52,714 nucleotides of DNA from Verrucomicrobiales bacterium (GCA_028281705.1 JANQJH010000060.1:1-52714), one strand, 5' to 3'; shown: positions 7,486-16,019, counted from the first letter of the stretch. The notes: generated by a model from the sequence alone, not told the origin. Numbers and translations: made by a program.

Positions 7486-9774
7486 TCACCTTTGCGTGGC
7501 CTCCCAAAGCAGCACCAGAGCGGTGCGCGTTGGGAGATAAGTGAGAATGGCGCCACCTTTGGGGTGGAAATTCTGCTCCGGGGCGACGCGGTCATGGCCG
7601 GCAAATTCGGCCGCATCGGAATCGAAGATGAGGGTATGGCTCCCGGGCCGGACGGGAATGCGGTAGTCGGCGTGGGATTGGGTGGGGTGGAAATTGAAGA
7701 TGAATGTGAGAGAACCTCGGGAGAAGGCCAGCACTTGATCACTCTCGTGGGTGTAGAGGAGTTCGGGCGGCTGATCGAGGGCGCGGTGGTTGCCCAGGTG
7801 CTCTAACATGGCGCGGTCGAACTCTGCCAGGCCGTGGTAGCGGAGGTCGGCGTTGTCGCGGAGCGACCACTGGCGCCGGGCGTAGTGGTAGGACCAGTCG
7901 TTGCCCTCGCGGGGGAAATCGATCCACTCGGGGTGGCCGAACTCGTTCCCCATGAAGGTGAGATAGCCGGCATCGGAAGTGGCGAGGGTAAGGAGGCGGG
8001 CGAGTTTGTGCAGGGCGACGCCGCGGTCGACCATGGTGTTTTGCGAGTCACGAGCCATGCCGTCATAGATGGCGGCGCCGATCATTTGGAAAAGGAAGCC
8101 CTGGCCGCCGACGAGAGCTTGATCGTGGCTTTCGACGTAGCTGATGGTGCGCTCGTCCTGTCGCCGATTGGTTAGTTCGTGCCAGAGCTGTTCCACATTC
8201 CAGTCTTCGTCGGGGATATCCGTGAGGCGGAACCAGTGGTCGGGAATGCCCATGGCCATGCGGGCGTCGAAGCCGCAGCCCCCCTCATCGAGGGAGGCGC
8301 CGAGACCCGGCATGCCGCTGACGTCTTCCGCGATGGTGGTCGCCTGCGGATGGATCTCGTGAATCAGTTTGTTTGCCAGGGCGAGGTAGGCGTAGGCATC
8401 GCCGTCCACCGCGCCGTCAAAGTAGGGCGCGTAATCCCCGAAGCTGACGCCCAACCCATGATGCGCATAGAGCATGCTGGTGACGCCGTCGAAGCGGAAA
8501 CCGTCGATGTTGAATTCGTCGAGCCAGTAACGGCAATTGGAGAGGAGAAAGTGGAGGACTTCGGGTTTGTGATAGTCGAAACAACGGGAATCCCAGGCCT
8601 CGTGATCGCCTCGGGGGCCGTCGTGAAAGTATTGATAGGGTGTTCCGTCAAAGCGCGAGAGTCCTTCGATCTCGTTCTTCGTTGCATGGGAATGTACCAG
8701 ATCCATGATGACGCGCAGGCCGAGGCGGTGGGCTTCATCGATGAGTTCTTTGAGCTCTTCCGGCGTGCCGAAGCGTGAGGAAGAGGCGAAGAAGTTGGCC
8801 ACGTGATAGCCGAAGGACCCGTAGTAGGGGTGTTCCATGAGGGCCATCAACTGGATGGCGTTGTAGCCCGCGTTGGCGATGCGGGGCAGCGTGTGCCGGC
8901 GGAACTCGTCGTAGGTGCCGACCTTGGCCTCCTCCTGCGCGATGCCGACGTGGGCTTCATAAATGAGCAGCGGGGCGTCGCCACCGGTGTCCGGGCGCGG
9001 GTGTCGCCAGGAAAACGGTTGGTCCGGATCCCAGACCTGGGCGTCGAATCCCTTGGTTTCCTCGTTCTGCACCACGCGTCGGGCGTAGGCCGGCAGACGG
9101 TCGCCCTCGCCGCCGGGCCAGGTCAGGTGGAGACGGTAGAGATCGTGATGGCGGAGAAGATCCTTGGGGATTTCCGCTTCCCAGTCGCCCTTGGCATTGA
9201 TGCGAGTGAGGGCGTGTCCCCGATGCGGGTCCCACTGGCAGAAGGCGCCAAATACGCGCATGGCGGTGGCGTAGGGCGCCCATTCGCGGAGGATCCAGTG
9301 ATTTTCTCCAGCGTCGTGCAGTCCGTAGTACTGATGCGCGGAGGCGAAATCGGCCAATGACCTGATCCCGCCGGTGATCCGGTGTTCGGTCGCCAGGCGG
9401 TGTTCTTTCCGCTGAGCGATGGCGGGCTGGTAGGGGTCGAGGTAGGGATCGGCCTTGAGGGAGGCGAGGATCCGGCCCCGGTTTCGCCGGGGGCCTGGGG
9501 GTTCAGGATGGATGTGATTGGCAGAGCCCTGCCCGCTGGATCGCCAGGGCCGGTTGGGATCGAGGGTCCACAGATCGTTGACGACGAACTTGTATTCGTG
9601 CTCGCCGCGCGGGATCTCAAGGGTGGTGGTGAAGAGTCCGTTGCCCTGGCCGTCGATCAGCGCGTCGGCTCGGGGATCCCAGTCGTTGAACGATCCGGCG
9701 ACGAAGACGCGACTCGCCTTGGGCGCGCGCAGGGAAAACGTGACCCGTTGGTTCCCGGCGCTGGATGGGGGCAT
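7486..9774 (-). CDS. glgB: 1,4-alpha-glucan branching enzyme (GH13, eukaryote-like subfamily)
   Basis: 762 aa. It makes alpha-1,6 branches in glycogen. Residues about 8-90 are an AMPK-type glycogen-binding domain (RVFVAGSFNDW), about 155-245 a second early-set domain, and about 265-640 the GH13 barrel. Catalytic residues are the nucleophile D429 (DGFRFDGV), acid/base E483 (IAEDVSG) and the VESHDQ aspartate; a C-terminal beta domain follows. The FGYHVANFFA block and the FMGNEFGHPEWIDFPREGN block are typical of the eukaryote-like GH13_8 group, not the E. coli GlgB type. The extra N-terminal carbohydrate-binding module is a notable addition. It lies downstream of a membrane protein and miaB on the same strand, with short gaps. 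Confidence 0.93.
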   Translation of the reverse strand: MPPSSAGNQRVTFSLRAPKASRVFVAGSFNDWDPRADALIDGQGNGLFTTTLEIPRGEHEYKFVVNDLWTLDPNRPWRSSGQGSANHIHPEPPGPRRNRGRILASLKADPYLDPYQPAIAQRKEHRLATEHRITGGIRSLADFASAHQYYGLHDAGENHWILREWAPYATAMRVFGAFCQWDPHRGHALTRINAKGDWEAEIPKDLLRHHDLYRLHLTWPGGEGDRLPAYARRVVQNEETKGFDAQVWDPDQPFSWRHPRPDTGGDAPLLIYEAHVGIAQEEAKVGTYDEFRRHTLPRIANAGYNAIQLMALMEHPYYGSFGYHVANFFASSSRFGTPEELKELIDEAHRLGLRVIMDLVHSHATKNEIEGLSRFDGTPYQYFHDGPRGDHEAWDSRCFDYHKPEVLHFLLSNCRYWLDEFNIDGFRFDGVTSMLYAHHGLGVSFGDYAPYFDGAVDGDAYAYLALANKLIHEIHPQATTIAEDVSGMPGLGASLDEGGCGFDARMAMGIPDHWFRLTDIPDEDWNVEQLWHELTNRRQDERTISYVESHDQALVGGQGFLFQMIGAAIYDGMARDSQNTMVDRGVALHKLARLLTLATSDAGYLTFMGNEFGHPEWIDFPREGNDWSYHYARRQWSLRDNADLRYHGLAEFDRAMLEHLGNHRALDQPPELLYTHESDQVLAFSRGSLTFIFNFHPTQSHADYRIPVRPGSHTLIFDSDAAEFAGHDRVAPEQNFHPKGGAILTYLPTRTALVLLWEATQR

Positions 9775-9789
9775 GGCGGGGCCGGTGGG

Positions 9790-10359
9790 TTAGTTCCAGA
9801 AGGCGAGGGCGCAGCCAAGAGTGAGAATGCCGTAAACGAGGCCGCCGATGCAGGCACCCTTCCAGCGGGAGCCGTTGTGGCTCAGCCAGGAGATTTGATC
9901 GCGCATGAGATAGGGCATCCCGACCCAGAACATGCCGAGGATGATCCAGGCGTAGGCCAAGGTGGGGAGGAGGAGCTTGGTCCAGGCCATAGTCTCGGGA
10001 ACCTTGAACCAGGCCGCATCGAGGAGGACGCAGGCCGCGAGGAGCATGAAGGTACCCAGGGCGCGAACGGCGAGAAATTCTTCGACGAAGAAGACCACGA
10101 GGATGTAGGCGATGGGGATGGCGAAGAGGATTTTCTGTCGCAGCGCGGAGAACTCGCCGAGATCCATGGAGGAAACGATCCAGAAAGCCCAGAGCGCGTT
10201 GAGGGTCATGAGCATGACGCCGATGGCCCGGTTGCGGGGAAAGTCCTGCAAGGTGGCGCGGATCGACTTCCCGTTGAGCAGGGCGGCCACGTGGGTGGCG
10301 ATGAGGCCGACTCCGAGAACGATGCCGGTGGTCTTGAGGTCCATGTTTTCGTAGATCAT
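9790..10359 (-). CDS. Conserved hypothetical membrane protein
   Basis: 189 aa with about six hydrophobic segments, beginning with TGIVLGVGLIATHVAALL and ending with GLVYGILTLGCALAFWN. I do not recognise the family. Charged loops and the absence of a signal peptide suggest a polytopic inner-membrane protein. It sits 15 bp upstream of glgB and about 48 bp downstream of miaB, all on the minus strand, so it is probably cotranscribed. The start may be codon 1 or codon 6 (both Met). I infer no function. Confidence 0.7.
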   Translation of the reverse strand: MIYENMDLKTTGIVLGVGLIATHVAALLNGKSIRATLQDFPRNRAIGVMLMTLNALWAFWIVSSMDLGEFSALRQKILFAIPIAYILVVFFVEEFLAVRALGTFMLLAACVLLDAAWFKVPETMAWTKLLLPTLAYAWIILGMFWVGMPYLMRDQISWLSHNGSRWKGACIGGLVYGILTLGCALAFWN

Positions 10360-10407
10360 GAAAAGAAAGAGTGAAGCAGGAAGTGGAATCGATCGTGTCG
10401 TGTTCTG

Positions 10408-11814
10408 TCAGAGCGTGGCCGCCAAGGCGGGAACTGCGGAGGCTTCCTCGGCCATGACAAGATCACCGTAGAGGCTGAAGCCGGTGGTCTCGCGGATTTT
10501 GATGTCGAGCAACTGGCCCTGATGGCGCTCCTGATTGCCTTCAAAGATGACGATCTTGTTGTTGCTCGCCCGTCCGGAGAGACGCGCGGAATTGGTTTTG
10601 CTGGGACCCTCACACAGTACCTGAAGAGTTTCTCCCACGAAGGTCGCGTTCTTCGCCACCGCGATTTGATTGACTAACTTGAGCAAATCCTGGTTGCGCT
10701 CTTCCTTGACCTTTTCGGGGAGCTGGAGCGACTCGTCCATCTCGGCCGCAGGGGTGTTGCGGCGCTTGGAATAGCGGAAGATGAAAGCGTTATCGAATTC
10801 GATCTGTTGGACGAGATCGCGTGTGGCCTGGTAGTCCTTCTCCGTCTCGCCGGGAAAACCGACGATGATGTCGGTGGTGATTCCGAGACCTGGCCGGGCG
10901 GCGCGCATTTTCTCACAGATCTCGAGAAACTTCGCCGCTTTGTAGGGCCGATGCATTCGTTTGAGGATCCGGTCCGATCCCGATTGCATGGGGAAGTGGA
11001 TGTGTGAGGCAAGCTTGGGCAGGTAGGTGAAGGCGGCCACGAGATCGTCCTTGTAGCCGATGGGGTGGGGCGAAGTGAAACGGATGCGTTCTAGCCCTTC
11101 GATTTCGTGGACGGCTTCGAGGAGCTGGACGAAGGGGCTCTTGCCATCGATTTTGGGAAATTCGTGCCGGCCGTAGAGGTTCACGATTTGGCCCAGAAGG
11201 GTGACCTCTTTCACCCCGCGGTCGACGAGGCGCTTGGTCTCATCGACGATCTCCTGAATGGGGCGTCCGCGTTCGCTGCCGCGGGTGTCGGGCACGATGC
11301 AGAAGGTGCATTTCATGTTGCAGCCCTGCATGATGGAGACAAAGGCCGTGGCCTGCCGCTCCGCCAGCACGTGGTCCCGGATCGTGTTCTGGCTGTCGGT
11401 TTCTTCGTCGACATCGACGATGGTGTAGCGGACGTCGTCCATCTGGCGTTCGAGCCGCGGTTTGAGGATGGCGTCCACGTGGTCCACGACCTTGTGGTAT
11501 TTCTGGGTGCCGACTACGAGATCGGTGTGGGGGACGTCCTTGAGGAGTTCGGGCCCGCGGCTCTGCGCCATGCAGCCCATGAAGCCGTAGACGAGGTGGG
11601 GGCGCTTTTCCCGGTGTCTCCCCATGAGCCCCATTTTACCCAGGGCCTTTTGCTCGGCCTGATCCCGGACGCTGCAGGTATTGATCAGAATGACGTCGGC
11701 CTCGTCTTCGGCTGCGGTCATGGTGTAACCGCGTTCGGTGAACATCTGCGCCACCTGTTCGGAGTCGCGGACGTTCATTTGGCAACCGTAGGTCTTGATG
11801 AAAACGCGGGGCAT
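10408..11814 (-). CDS. miaB: tRNA-2-methylthio-N6-dimethylallyladenosine synthase
   Basis: 468 aa, slightly longer than most MiaB proteins. It is a radical SAM methylthiotransferase that modifies i6A37 in tRNAs reading UNN codons. The N-terminal UPF0004 domain has the auxiliary-cluster cysteines C11, C47 and C81. The radical SAM motif is C165-x3-C169-x2-C172 in GCNMKCTFC. A C-terminal TRAM domain (about 380-445) binds tRNA. The opening MPRVFIKTYGCQMN is diagnostic and fixes the start. It is the first gene of the run towards glgB. Confidence 0.95.
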   Translation of the reverse strand: MPRVFIKTYGCQMNVRDSEQVAQMFTERGYTMTAAEDEADVILINTCSVRDQAEQKALGKMGLMGRHREKRPHLVYGFMGCMAQSRGPELLKDVPHTDLVVGTQKYHKVVDHVDAILKPRLERQMDDVRYTIVDVDEETDSQNTIRDHVLAERQATAFVSIMQGCNMKCTFCIVPDTRGSERGRPIQEIVDETKRLVDRGVKEVTLLGQIVNLYGRHEFPKIDGKSPFVQLLEAVHEIEGLERIRFTSPHPIGYKDDLVAAFTYLPKLASHIHFPMQSGSDRILKRMHRPYKAAKFLEICEKMRAARPGLGITTDIIVGFPGETEKDYQATRDLVQQIEFDNAFIFRYSKRRNTPAAEMDESLQLPEKVKEERNQDLLKLVNQIAVAKNATFVGETLQVLCEGPSKTNSARLSGRASNNKIVIFEGNQERHQGQLLDIKIRETTGFSLYGDLVMAEEASAVPALAATL

Positions 11815-11898
11815 GGCGGGAAAGCCCCCTATGTAAGCAGCTTTTCCCCGGGTGACAAGCGGTTCGGCGGTGTCGGCCTCCCGGGTGGGCTGAAGGTC

Positions 11899-12756
11899 TC
11901 ACCGTCGACGGGCGTGGTCCGCCTCGATGACCTGGCGGATCCAGCTTGGGTCCGGGCGGATGGCTTGCGCGGCTTGTCCCGTTTCGACGATGGGTCGAAC
12001 GAGCCCGAGGCTGATCGACCTTGAAAGGGAGACGTTGATTCCGATCAGGCGTCCATTGGCGTCCGTCAGAGGACCTCCGCTGTCACCGAGATGCAGCGGG
12101 GCCGTGTGATCCACGATCTGGTGGGTCAAGCCGGCATGCTCCACGGCGGGGGAGACGGCAATCAGCTTTCCGGCGAAGGGGCCCACCGCGATGTTTAAGC
12201 CTCCGGCACCGTCGGCTTGCATGCTCGGGCCGCAGCCAAAGACGGGCCCTTCGACGTCGATTTCCGTGGCCCAACGGAAGACGCGCTCTCGGGGCGAGTC
12301 GATGTGGAGGATGGCCAAATCCGCTGCGGGAGCCCTCCCCTGCCAGACGACGCGGGCCCTCTTTGTGTGGAAGCTTCCCTCAGGCGTGGGCACCAGGAGG
12401 TAGGCCGGTCCCGCGGTGAGGCAGTGGGCCGCCGTGAGGAAATAGCCACGGCGATCAATGGCGGCGGCGGAGCCGAAAATGGGTGGAGCGCCGTCGCCCC
12501 GGAGCACCAATCCTTCCGCGCTGCCGTCGTCTGCTTGTTCGGCCGCGAGATCCTCCGCGGCGACGATGACGGCCGACCGGAGGAGGATGGCCTCCCGCAG
12601 CGAAGTTCCCGAGACGCGCCTGTCTTCAAACGGAGCGAAGGAAGCCTCGCGCTCTTCTTCGGTCGTGGCCCGGTAAGCGCATCCGGCGAAACAGAGAAAT
12701 GCCAGAAGCGTGCTGGCGCCAAGGGCGAGATAATGATGATGGACGGCTGGTGGCAT
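11899..12756 (-). CDS. Trypsin-like serine protease, predicted lipoprotein
   Basis: 285 aa from the ATG at 12756. The frame is open 91 codons further upstream, but this start gives a clean lipoprotein signal: a hydrophobic run followed by the lipobox LCFAGC with C26 as the lipidation site. The protease domain has the full catalytic triad: H111 (TAAHC), D146 (AADLAIL) and S226 (GDSGGPL). It resembles the HtrA/Do chymotrypsin fold without a PDZ domain. It probably acts in the periplasm, attached to a membrane. The substrate is unknown. Confidence 0.82.
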   Translation of the reverse strand: MPPAVHHHYLALGASTLLAFLCFAGCAYRATTEEEREASFAPFEDRRVSGTSLREAILLRSAVIVAAEDLAAEQADDGSAEGLVLRGDGAPPIFGSAAAIDRRGYFLTAAHCLTAGPAYLLVPTPEGSFHTKRARVVWQGRAPAADLAILHIDSPRERVFRWATEIDVEGPVFGCGPSMQADGAGGLNIAVGPFAGKLIAVSPAVEHAGLTHQIVDHTAPLHLGDSGGPLTDANGRLIGINVSLSRSISLGLVRPIVETGQAAQAIRPDPSWIRQVIEADHARRR

Positions 12757-13080
12757 TGGATTCTCGTGTGGCTTGATGAGCGGGAGCGGTCTCCAATCAA
12801 TGCGCCTGCCCCATGGGATCCTAGGGATGTAGCGGTAGTGCCACAAGCTTCGGGGAAGGTCCGATGGGGCCGAAAGGCCCGAGGATCGTTGTGGACACCG
12901 AACCTTTGATGAGAGAGAGTATGTATGCTTCCCAGCACGGCGGAGACTTCTTCGCCGATGATCCTTTCGGACCAGGCTCGCCTGGTTACGAACTAGACCC
13001 TGGGCCCTTCGGGGCCCAGAGGTCTCCAACCCGCCACGGTGGCGATCTCGATTAAAGGAGCGATGGGCTGAAATCAGATT
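12757..13080. other. Non-coding region with a cluster of stable hairpins
   Basis: The region between the protease and the PIN toxin gene holds at least five inverted repeats. A nested stem pairs CCACAA (12841-12846) with TTGTGG (12889-12894); inside it GGTCC (12858-12862) pairs with GGATC (12883-12887) and GGGCC-GAAA-GGCCC (12867-12880) forms a GNRA hairpin. Further on are ACCAGG-CTCG-CCTGGT (12971-12986), CTGGGCCC-TTCG-GGGCCCAG extended by AGACC/GGTCT (12995-13025), a CGCCA/TGGCG hairpin and GCTGAAAT-CAG-ATTTCAGC (13067-13085). The tetraloops GAAA, CUCG and UUCG are typical RNA loops when read on the plus strand. I do not recognise the RNA as SRP, RNase P, tmRNA or 6S. Confidence 0.5.
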
Positions 13081-13497
13081 TCAGCACAAGCCTTCACGTT
13101 CGAGAAATGCGTTGGGACTCAGAATCGGGATCCCTCGAAAGGATTCCAGGATTAGCAGATCTTTGTCGCCACTGAGGATGGCCCTGGCTTGCACTGCACA
13201 GGCCACATCAAGAAACTTGTCGTCCTTGGGGTCTCGACAGCCCCTCCACTGTACGGCTGGTTCTACGAACTCGCCTAGTTCTTGCAGGCTCAGAAGGTAT
13301 TCTCGTCTCAGTTCAGGGCTTGTCGTCGAAACGATCTTTGGGTGTGTGCTCACCTGGTCGGCCAGTTCGTAGAAGGTAGCGTCCGAAAAGATGGGCACGT
13401 AATGGGTGAGTAGAATCGTGAGCATCACCTCAGTTCGGCCTCTAGGACGAAGGAGCGCGGCGAAAAACACGTTGGTGTCAATGACAATGGCCGCCAC
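13081..13497 (-). CDS. PIN-domain toxin (putative ribonuclease) of a type II toxin-antitoxin system
   Basis: 138 aa. It carries the PIN acidic residues: D7 in VIDTNVF, E44, D89/D92/D93 in the RDPKDDKF segment, D97, and a further Asp in LSGDKDLL. It fits the group of 'putative toxin-antitoxin system toxin component, PIN family' proteins, presumed Mg-dependent RNases. It starts with GTG directly after the stop of the antitoxin gene (0-base gap), so the two are translationally linked. Confidence 0.85.
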   Translation of the reverse strand: MAAIVIDTNVFFAALLRPRGRTEVMLTILLTHYVPIFSDATFYELADQVSTHPKIVSTTSPELRREYLLSLQELGEFVEPAVQWRGCRDPKDDKFLDVACAVQARAILSGDKDLLILESFRGIPILSPNAFLEREGLC

Positions 13498-13785
13498 CTA
13501 CTCGCCTTCCAACGTCGTCATCTCGTCCGCCTTCAGCCCAAGGGAGGCGGGGGATTCGCCGGAAAGTGCCTCTTGCATGCTCCCCTGAGCCGCCAAAAAG
13601 CGATCTAGCTTAGCAGAGTGTTCTTTTGCCAATCGAGCGCGGGCGTCGTGAAGGTCGGTATCACTGAGAAGCCCCACGGGATAGCGCTTCCCATGACGCG
13701 TGATGATCACGCCACCATCCCTCAAGAGCGCATCAAAGAAATCTCCAAGATTCGTTTTGAGTTGGGTGGAGGAGATTTCTTTCAT
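13498..13785 (-). CDS. Phd/YefM-type antitoxin
   Basis: 95 aa. The N-terminal half (KEISSTQLKTNLGDFFDALL, then VIITRHGKRYPVGLLSD) is the DNA-binding fold of the prevent-host-death/YefM antitoxins; the C-terminal half would wrap and neutralise the toxin. It is encoded upstream of and abutting the PIN toxin, the standard order. A consensus -10 element lies upstream at 13856-13861. Autoregulation is expected for the family but not demonstrated here. Confidence 0.85.
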   Translation of the reverse strand: MKEISSTQLKTNLGDFFDALLRDGGVIITRHGKRYPVGLLSDTDLHDARARLAKEHSAKLDRFLAAQGSMQEALSGESPASLGLKADEMTTLEGE

Positions 13786-13855
13786 GATCGTTCTCCTAGC
13801 AGGGTAGACGGCGGCTGGGTATGGGTTAGCCTTCCATCAAGTTAGGGTTTGCTTC

Positions 13856-13883
13856 ATTATACTGCGTTTCGTGCCAGGCGCAA
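13856..13883 (-). promoter_or_regulatory. Putative sigma-70 promoter of the first toxin-antitoxin operon
   Basis: Read on the minus strand, a perfect TATAAT (13861 to 13856) lies 16 bases downstream of TTGCGC (13883 to 13878). It sits about 70 bases upstream of the antitoxin ATG. The -10 is exact, the -35 matches three of six. Confidence 0.5.
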
Positions 13884-13970
13884 GATCACCGCTCGGCTTC
13901 CCCGTCACGATTAACAAGCCCGCCCTGGTTGGATGCTTGAACTGTCGATGGCTCCCACGCGTTATGTTCG

Positions 13971-14399
13971 TCACGCGCAGGGATTGATCCATTTCAAGTT
14001 CTCGAACCGACTGAAGTCATGATCGGTCGAATAGAGCACGTAGCCGCGTTCGATGGCTAGGGCGGCTAGGTGAGCGTCTGTGGTGAGATTCCCGGCGGTT
14101 CCGAGTCGAACAAGATAGGACTTCAGCGTGTGAAAATGATTCCGGGCTGGATCCGCTATGCGTATATGAGGCAATGATAGCCAACTTTCCAAGCGTTCGA
14201 GAACATCGTCGACCGGGAGTGGATGAGCAAAGACACGGCGGTGTGTCGTGATCCTCACGAAGCCCAGGATCGTGACCCAGGGCAAGACGACCCCCTCGGG
14301 ACCTGAGAGGCATTTTTCCCACCACGCTCGAGCCCGTTCATGCACGGAAGATTCCGAGTTGTGCGCATGCATGAGAACGTTGACGTCAGGAAGGATCAT
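13971..14399 (-). CDS. VapC-like PIN-domain toxin
   Basis: 142 aa from the ATG at 14399 (MILPDVNVLMHAHN); a Met seven codons upstream is possible. D5 of the first strand, the STDHDFSRF motif and the acidic TTDAHLAALA helix fit a VapC-type PIN RNase of the 'TA system VapC family toxin' group. It overlaps the end of the upstream antitoxin gene by 14 bp, so translation is probably coupled. VapC toxins usually cut initiator tRNA or rRNA; the target here is unknown. Confidence 0.85.
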   Translation of the reverse strand: MILPDVNVLMHAHNSESSVHERARAWWEKCLSGPEGVVLPWVTILGFVRITTHRRVFAHPLPVDDVLERLESWLSLPHIRIADPARNHFHTLKSYLVRLGTAGNLTTDAHLAALAIERGYVLYSTDHDFSRFENLKWINPCA

Positions 14400-14673
14400 C
14401 TCGCGAAGGTGCGGTCCCACGCAGGGATTGTCTGTAGGCGTCGACCTCGAGATCGTCCGCCAACTGATTCATCTTGTCCGGATCGATTCCGGGCAGGAGT
14501 CCGAAAGCGTGAGGAACCACTTTCGGGGGATCTTGAACCGCTTCGTCGGACTCCGAGGCGAGCCCAGCCCGGATGACCTGATTTACGACGGTCCGGAAGG
14601 CCTCACCCTGCTTCGCGGCGCGCTCCTTGAGCAAACCCGCGAGATCATCGTCCAATGTCAGGGTCGTTCGCAC
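14386..14673 (-). CDS. Ribbon-helix-helix-type antitoxin for VapC-like toxin
   Basis: 95 aa from GTG at 14673, chosen because the conserved start (MRTTLTLDDDLAGLLKERA) begins there; the frame is open to 14778, but that part overlaps the divergent recombinase gene. The N-terminal beta strand plus two helices is the ribbon-helix-helix DNA-binding arrangement, and the acidic Pro-rich tail would bind the toxin. A palindrome at 14700-14717, just upstream, is a likely operator. Confidence 0.78.
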   Translation of the reverse strand: MRTTLTLDDDLAGLLKERAAKQGEAFRTVVNQVIRAGLASESDEAVQDPPKVVPHAFGLLPGIDPDKMNQLADDLEVDAYRQSLRGTAPSRDDPS

Positions 14674-14699
14674 AACAATGAATCTTGATGCTAGCTTAT

Positions 14700-14717
14700 T
14701 TGATGTCAAGACATCAA
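14700..14717. promoter_or_regulatory. Palindromic operator overlapping a -35 element
   Basis: TTGATGTC-AA-GACATCAA is an 8-bp perfect inverted repeat 27 bases upstream of the antitoxin GTG. On the minus strand it contains an exact TTGACA (-35), with weak -10 candidates 16-17 bases on. A repressor bound here would block RNA polymerase, as expected for an autoregulated toxin-antitoxin operon. It also lies upstream of the divergent recombinase gene and could affect it. Confidence 0.55.
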
Positions 14718-14781
14718 TTTTCGAGACCAAGTGGGGCGAATCGACCTCGACGGGGGCGGTGCAGACGATAGGTTGCAATCC

Positions 14782-15693
14782 GTGTCTGATTTTGGCCCAT
14801 TTCAGGAGGACATCGATCGCTTCATTCTCTATCTCGCGACGGAGAAGGGGCTCTCGACGGCCTACCAGCTGTCGACGCGGCGATCATTGGAGGGTTTCGC
14901 CGGCTGGGCGGTGCGGGAGAGGATTTCGGGATGGGAGACGGTGGGGCTCGATCATCTGACGCAGCATTTGGCGGAGCGAAAGAAGGATGGGTTGGCTTCG
15001 ACGAGCATCCGTCTGCTGGTGATTGCCTTGAAGATCTTTTACCGCTTTCTCGAGTTACGGGGCCGGGTGCCCAAGGACCATGCGGAGGCCCTGTTGGCTC
15101 CGAAGATCAGCGGCTATTTGCCGGAGACGCTGAATGAGATGGAGGCGGCTCATTTCATCGAGTCGATCTCGACGGAGAGGCCGCTTGGTTTGCGGGATCG
15201 GGCGATGCTGGAGCTCCTCTATTCCAGCGGCCTGCGGGTTTCGGAACTGGTGCGCGCCCGCCTGGAGCGGCTCCATTTGGAGGAGGGGGAGGGATTCATC
15301 CGGGTCACAGGGAAGGGGAACAAGACCCGCTTGATCCCGGTGGGGAGTTCGGCGCGCGAGGCTCTGGAGGCCTATTTGAAGATCGAGCGTCCCCGCCTCA
15401 TCAAGAGCCATACGAGCAGCGAGATCTTTCTCTCGATCCGGGGGCGGCCGCTGACCACGGTGCGGGTCTGGCAGATTTGCAAGGAACGGGCCCGTCAGGC
15501 GGACATCGGCATCAATATTTACCCGCACCTCATGCGGCATTCCTTTGCCACGCATCTTCTGAGTAATGGAGCGGACCTGAGGATCATTCAGGAATTGCTG
15601 GGGCATGCCGATATCGCCACGACCCAGGTGTACACCCACGTGGACAACGTGGGACTCAAGAGCGTCCACCACCGGTTCCATCCCCGTGGCTGA
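14782..15693 (+). CDS. xerD: Tyrosine recombinase XerC/XerD
   Basis: 303 aa from a GTG at 14782; a longer GTG start at 14731 lacks family similarity. There is an N-terminal SAM-like core-binding domain and a C-terminal catalytic domain with all residues: R152 (SSGLRVSEL), K178 (TGKGNKTR), H249-x-x-R252 (HLMRHSFATHLL), H275 (LGHAD) and nucleophile Y284 (TQVYTHV). Xer recombinases resolve chromosome dimers at dif. XerD is slightly favoured over XerC by overall appearance; the partner is not in this window. It diverges from the VapC-type module. Confidence 0.88.
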   Translation: MSDFGPFQEDIDRFILYLATEKGLSTAYQLSTRRSLEGFAGWAVRERISGWETVGLDHLTQHLAERKKDGLASTSIRLLVIALKIFYRFLELRGRVPKDHAEALLAPKISGYLPETLNEMEAAHFIESISTERPLGLRDRAMLELLYSSGLRVSELVRARLERLHLEEGEGFIRVTGKGNKTRLIPVGSSAREALEAYLKIERPRLIKSHTSSEIFLSIRGRPLTTVRVWQICKERARQADIGINIYPHLMRHSFATHLLSNGADLRIIQELLGHADIATTQVYTHVDNVGLKSVHHRFHPRG

Positions 15694-15779
15694 GCAATGC
15701 CTGGAAGGCGGTTTTGTCGAGTTTCAAGCCGGGGCGGCCAGGAGCGTCCGCATCACTCCGCAAAATCGGCTACTGGGTC

Positions 15780-16019
15780 TCAATCCTCGTCGCCCAGCTG
15801 CTGGGCCTCCTGATTGACCCGTCCGAGGGCCTCGATGAATTCATCCATGGCTTCCATGGGTAGAATGATGGTATCACGTCGCCCGCGCACATCTTCCGTG
15901 ATCTTGACGAATCGTCCCCGATTGTTTTCCTTCAGATCGAGAAAGAAGATCTTTCGATCCGAGACGATTTTCTCCGTATACAGGGGCGGATTTTGCCCTG
16001 AGTGACTCTGATAATCCAT
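15780..16019 (-). CDS. PUR (DUF3276) nucleic-acid-binding family protein
   Basis: 79 aa. The core KIFFLDLKENNRGRFVKITE, followed by GRRDTIILP and a helix, is the PUR repeat of the DUF3276 family found in Bacteroidota, spirochaetes and related phyla. PUR proteins bind single-stranded DNA or RNA. One repeat per chain implies a dimer. It converges on the recombinase gene and diverges from the tRNA-tuf block. Confidence 0.85.
   Translation of the reverse strand: MDYQSHSGQNPPLYTEKIVSDRKIFFLDLKENNRGRFVKITEDVRGRRDTIILPMEAMDEFIEALGRVNQEAQQLGDED

Noticed and set aside
9382..10374. 330-codon plus-strand frame rich in Gly/Glu/Asp opposite glgB and the membrane gene
   Set aside because: Spans two real minus-strand genes and shows only antisense composition.
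12864..13055. Plus-strand frame of 63 codons in the hairpin-rich region
   Set aside because: Composition is driven by the inverted repeats; Gly/Pro/Asp-rich with no start signal. Kept as an alternative explanation for the structured-RNA finding.
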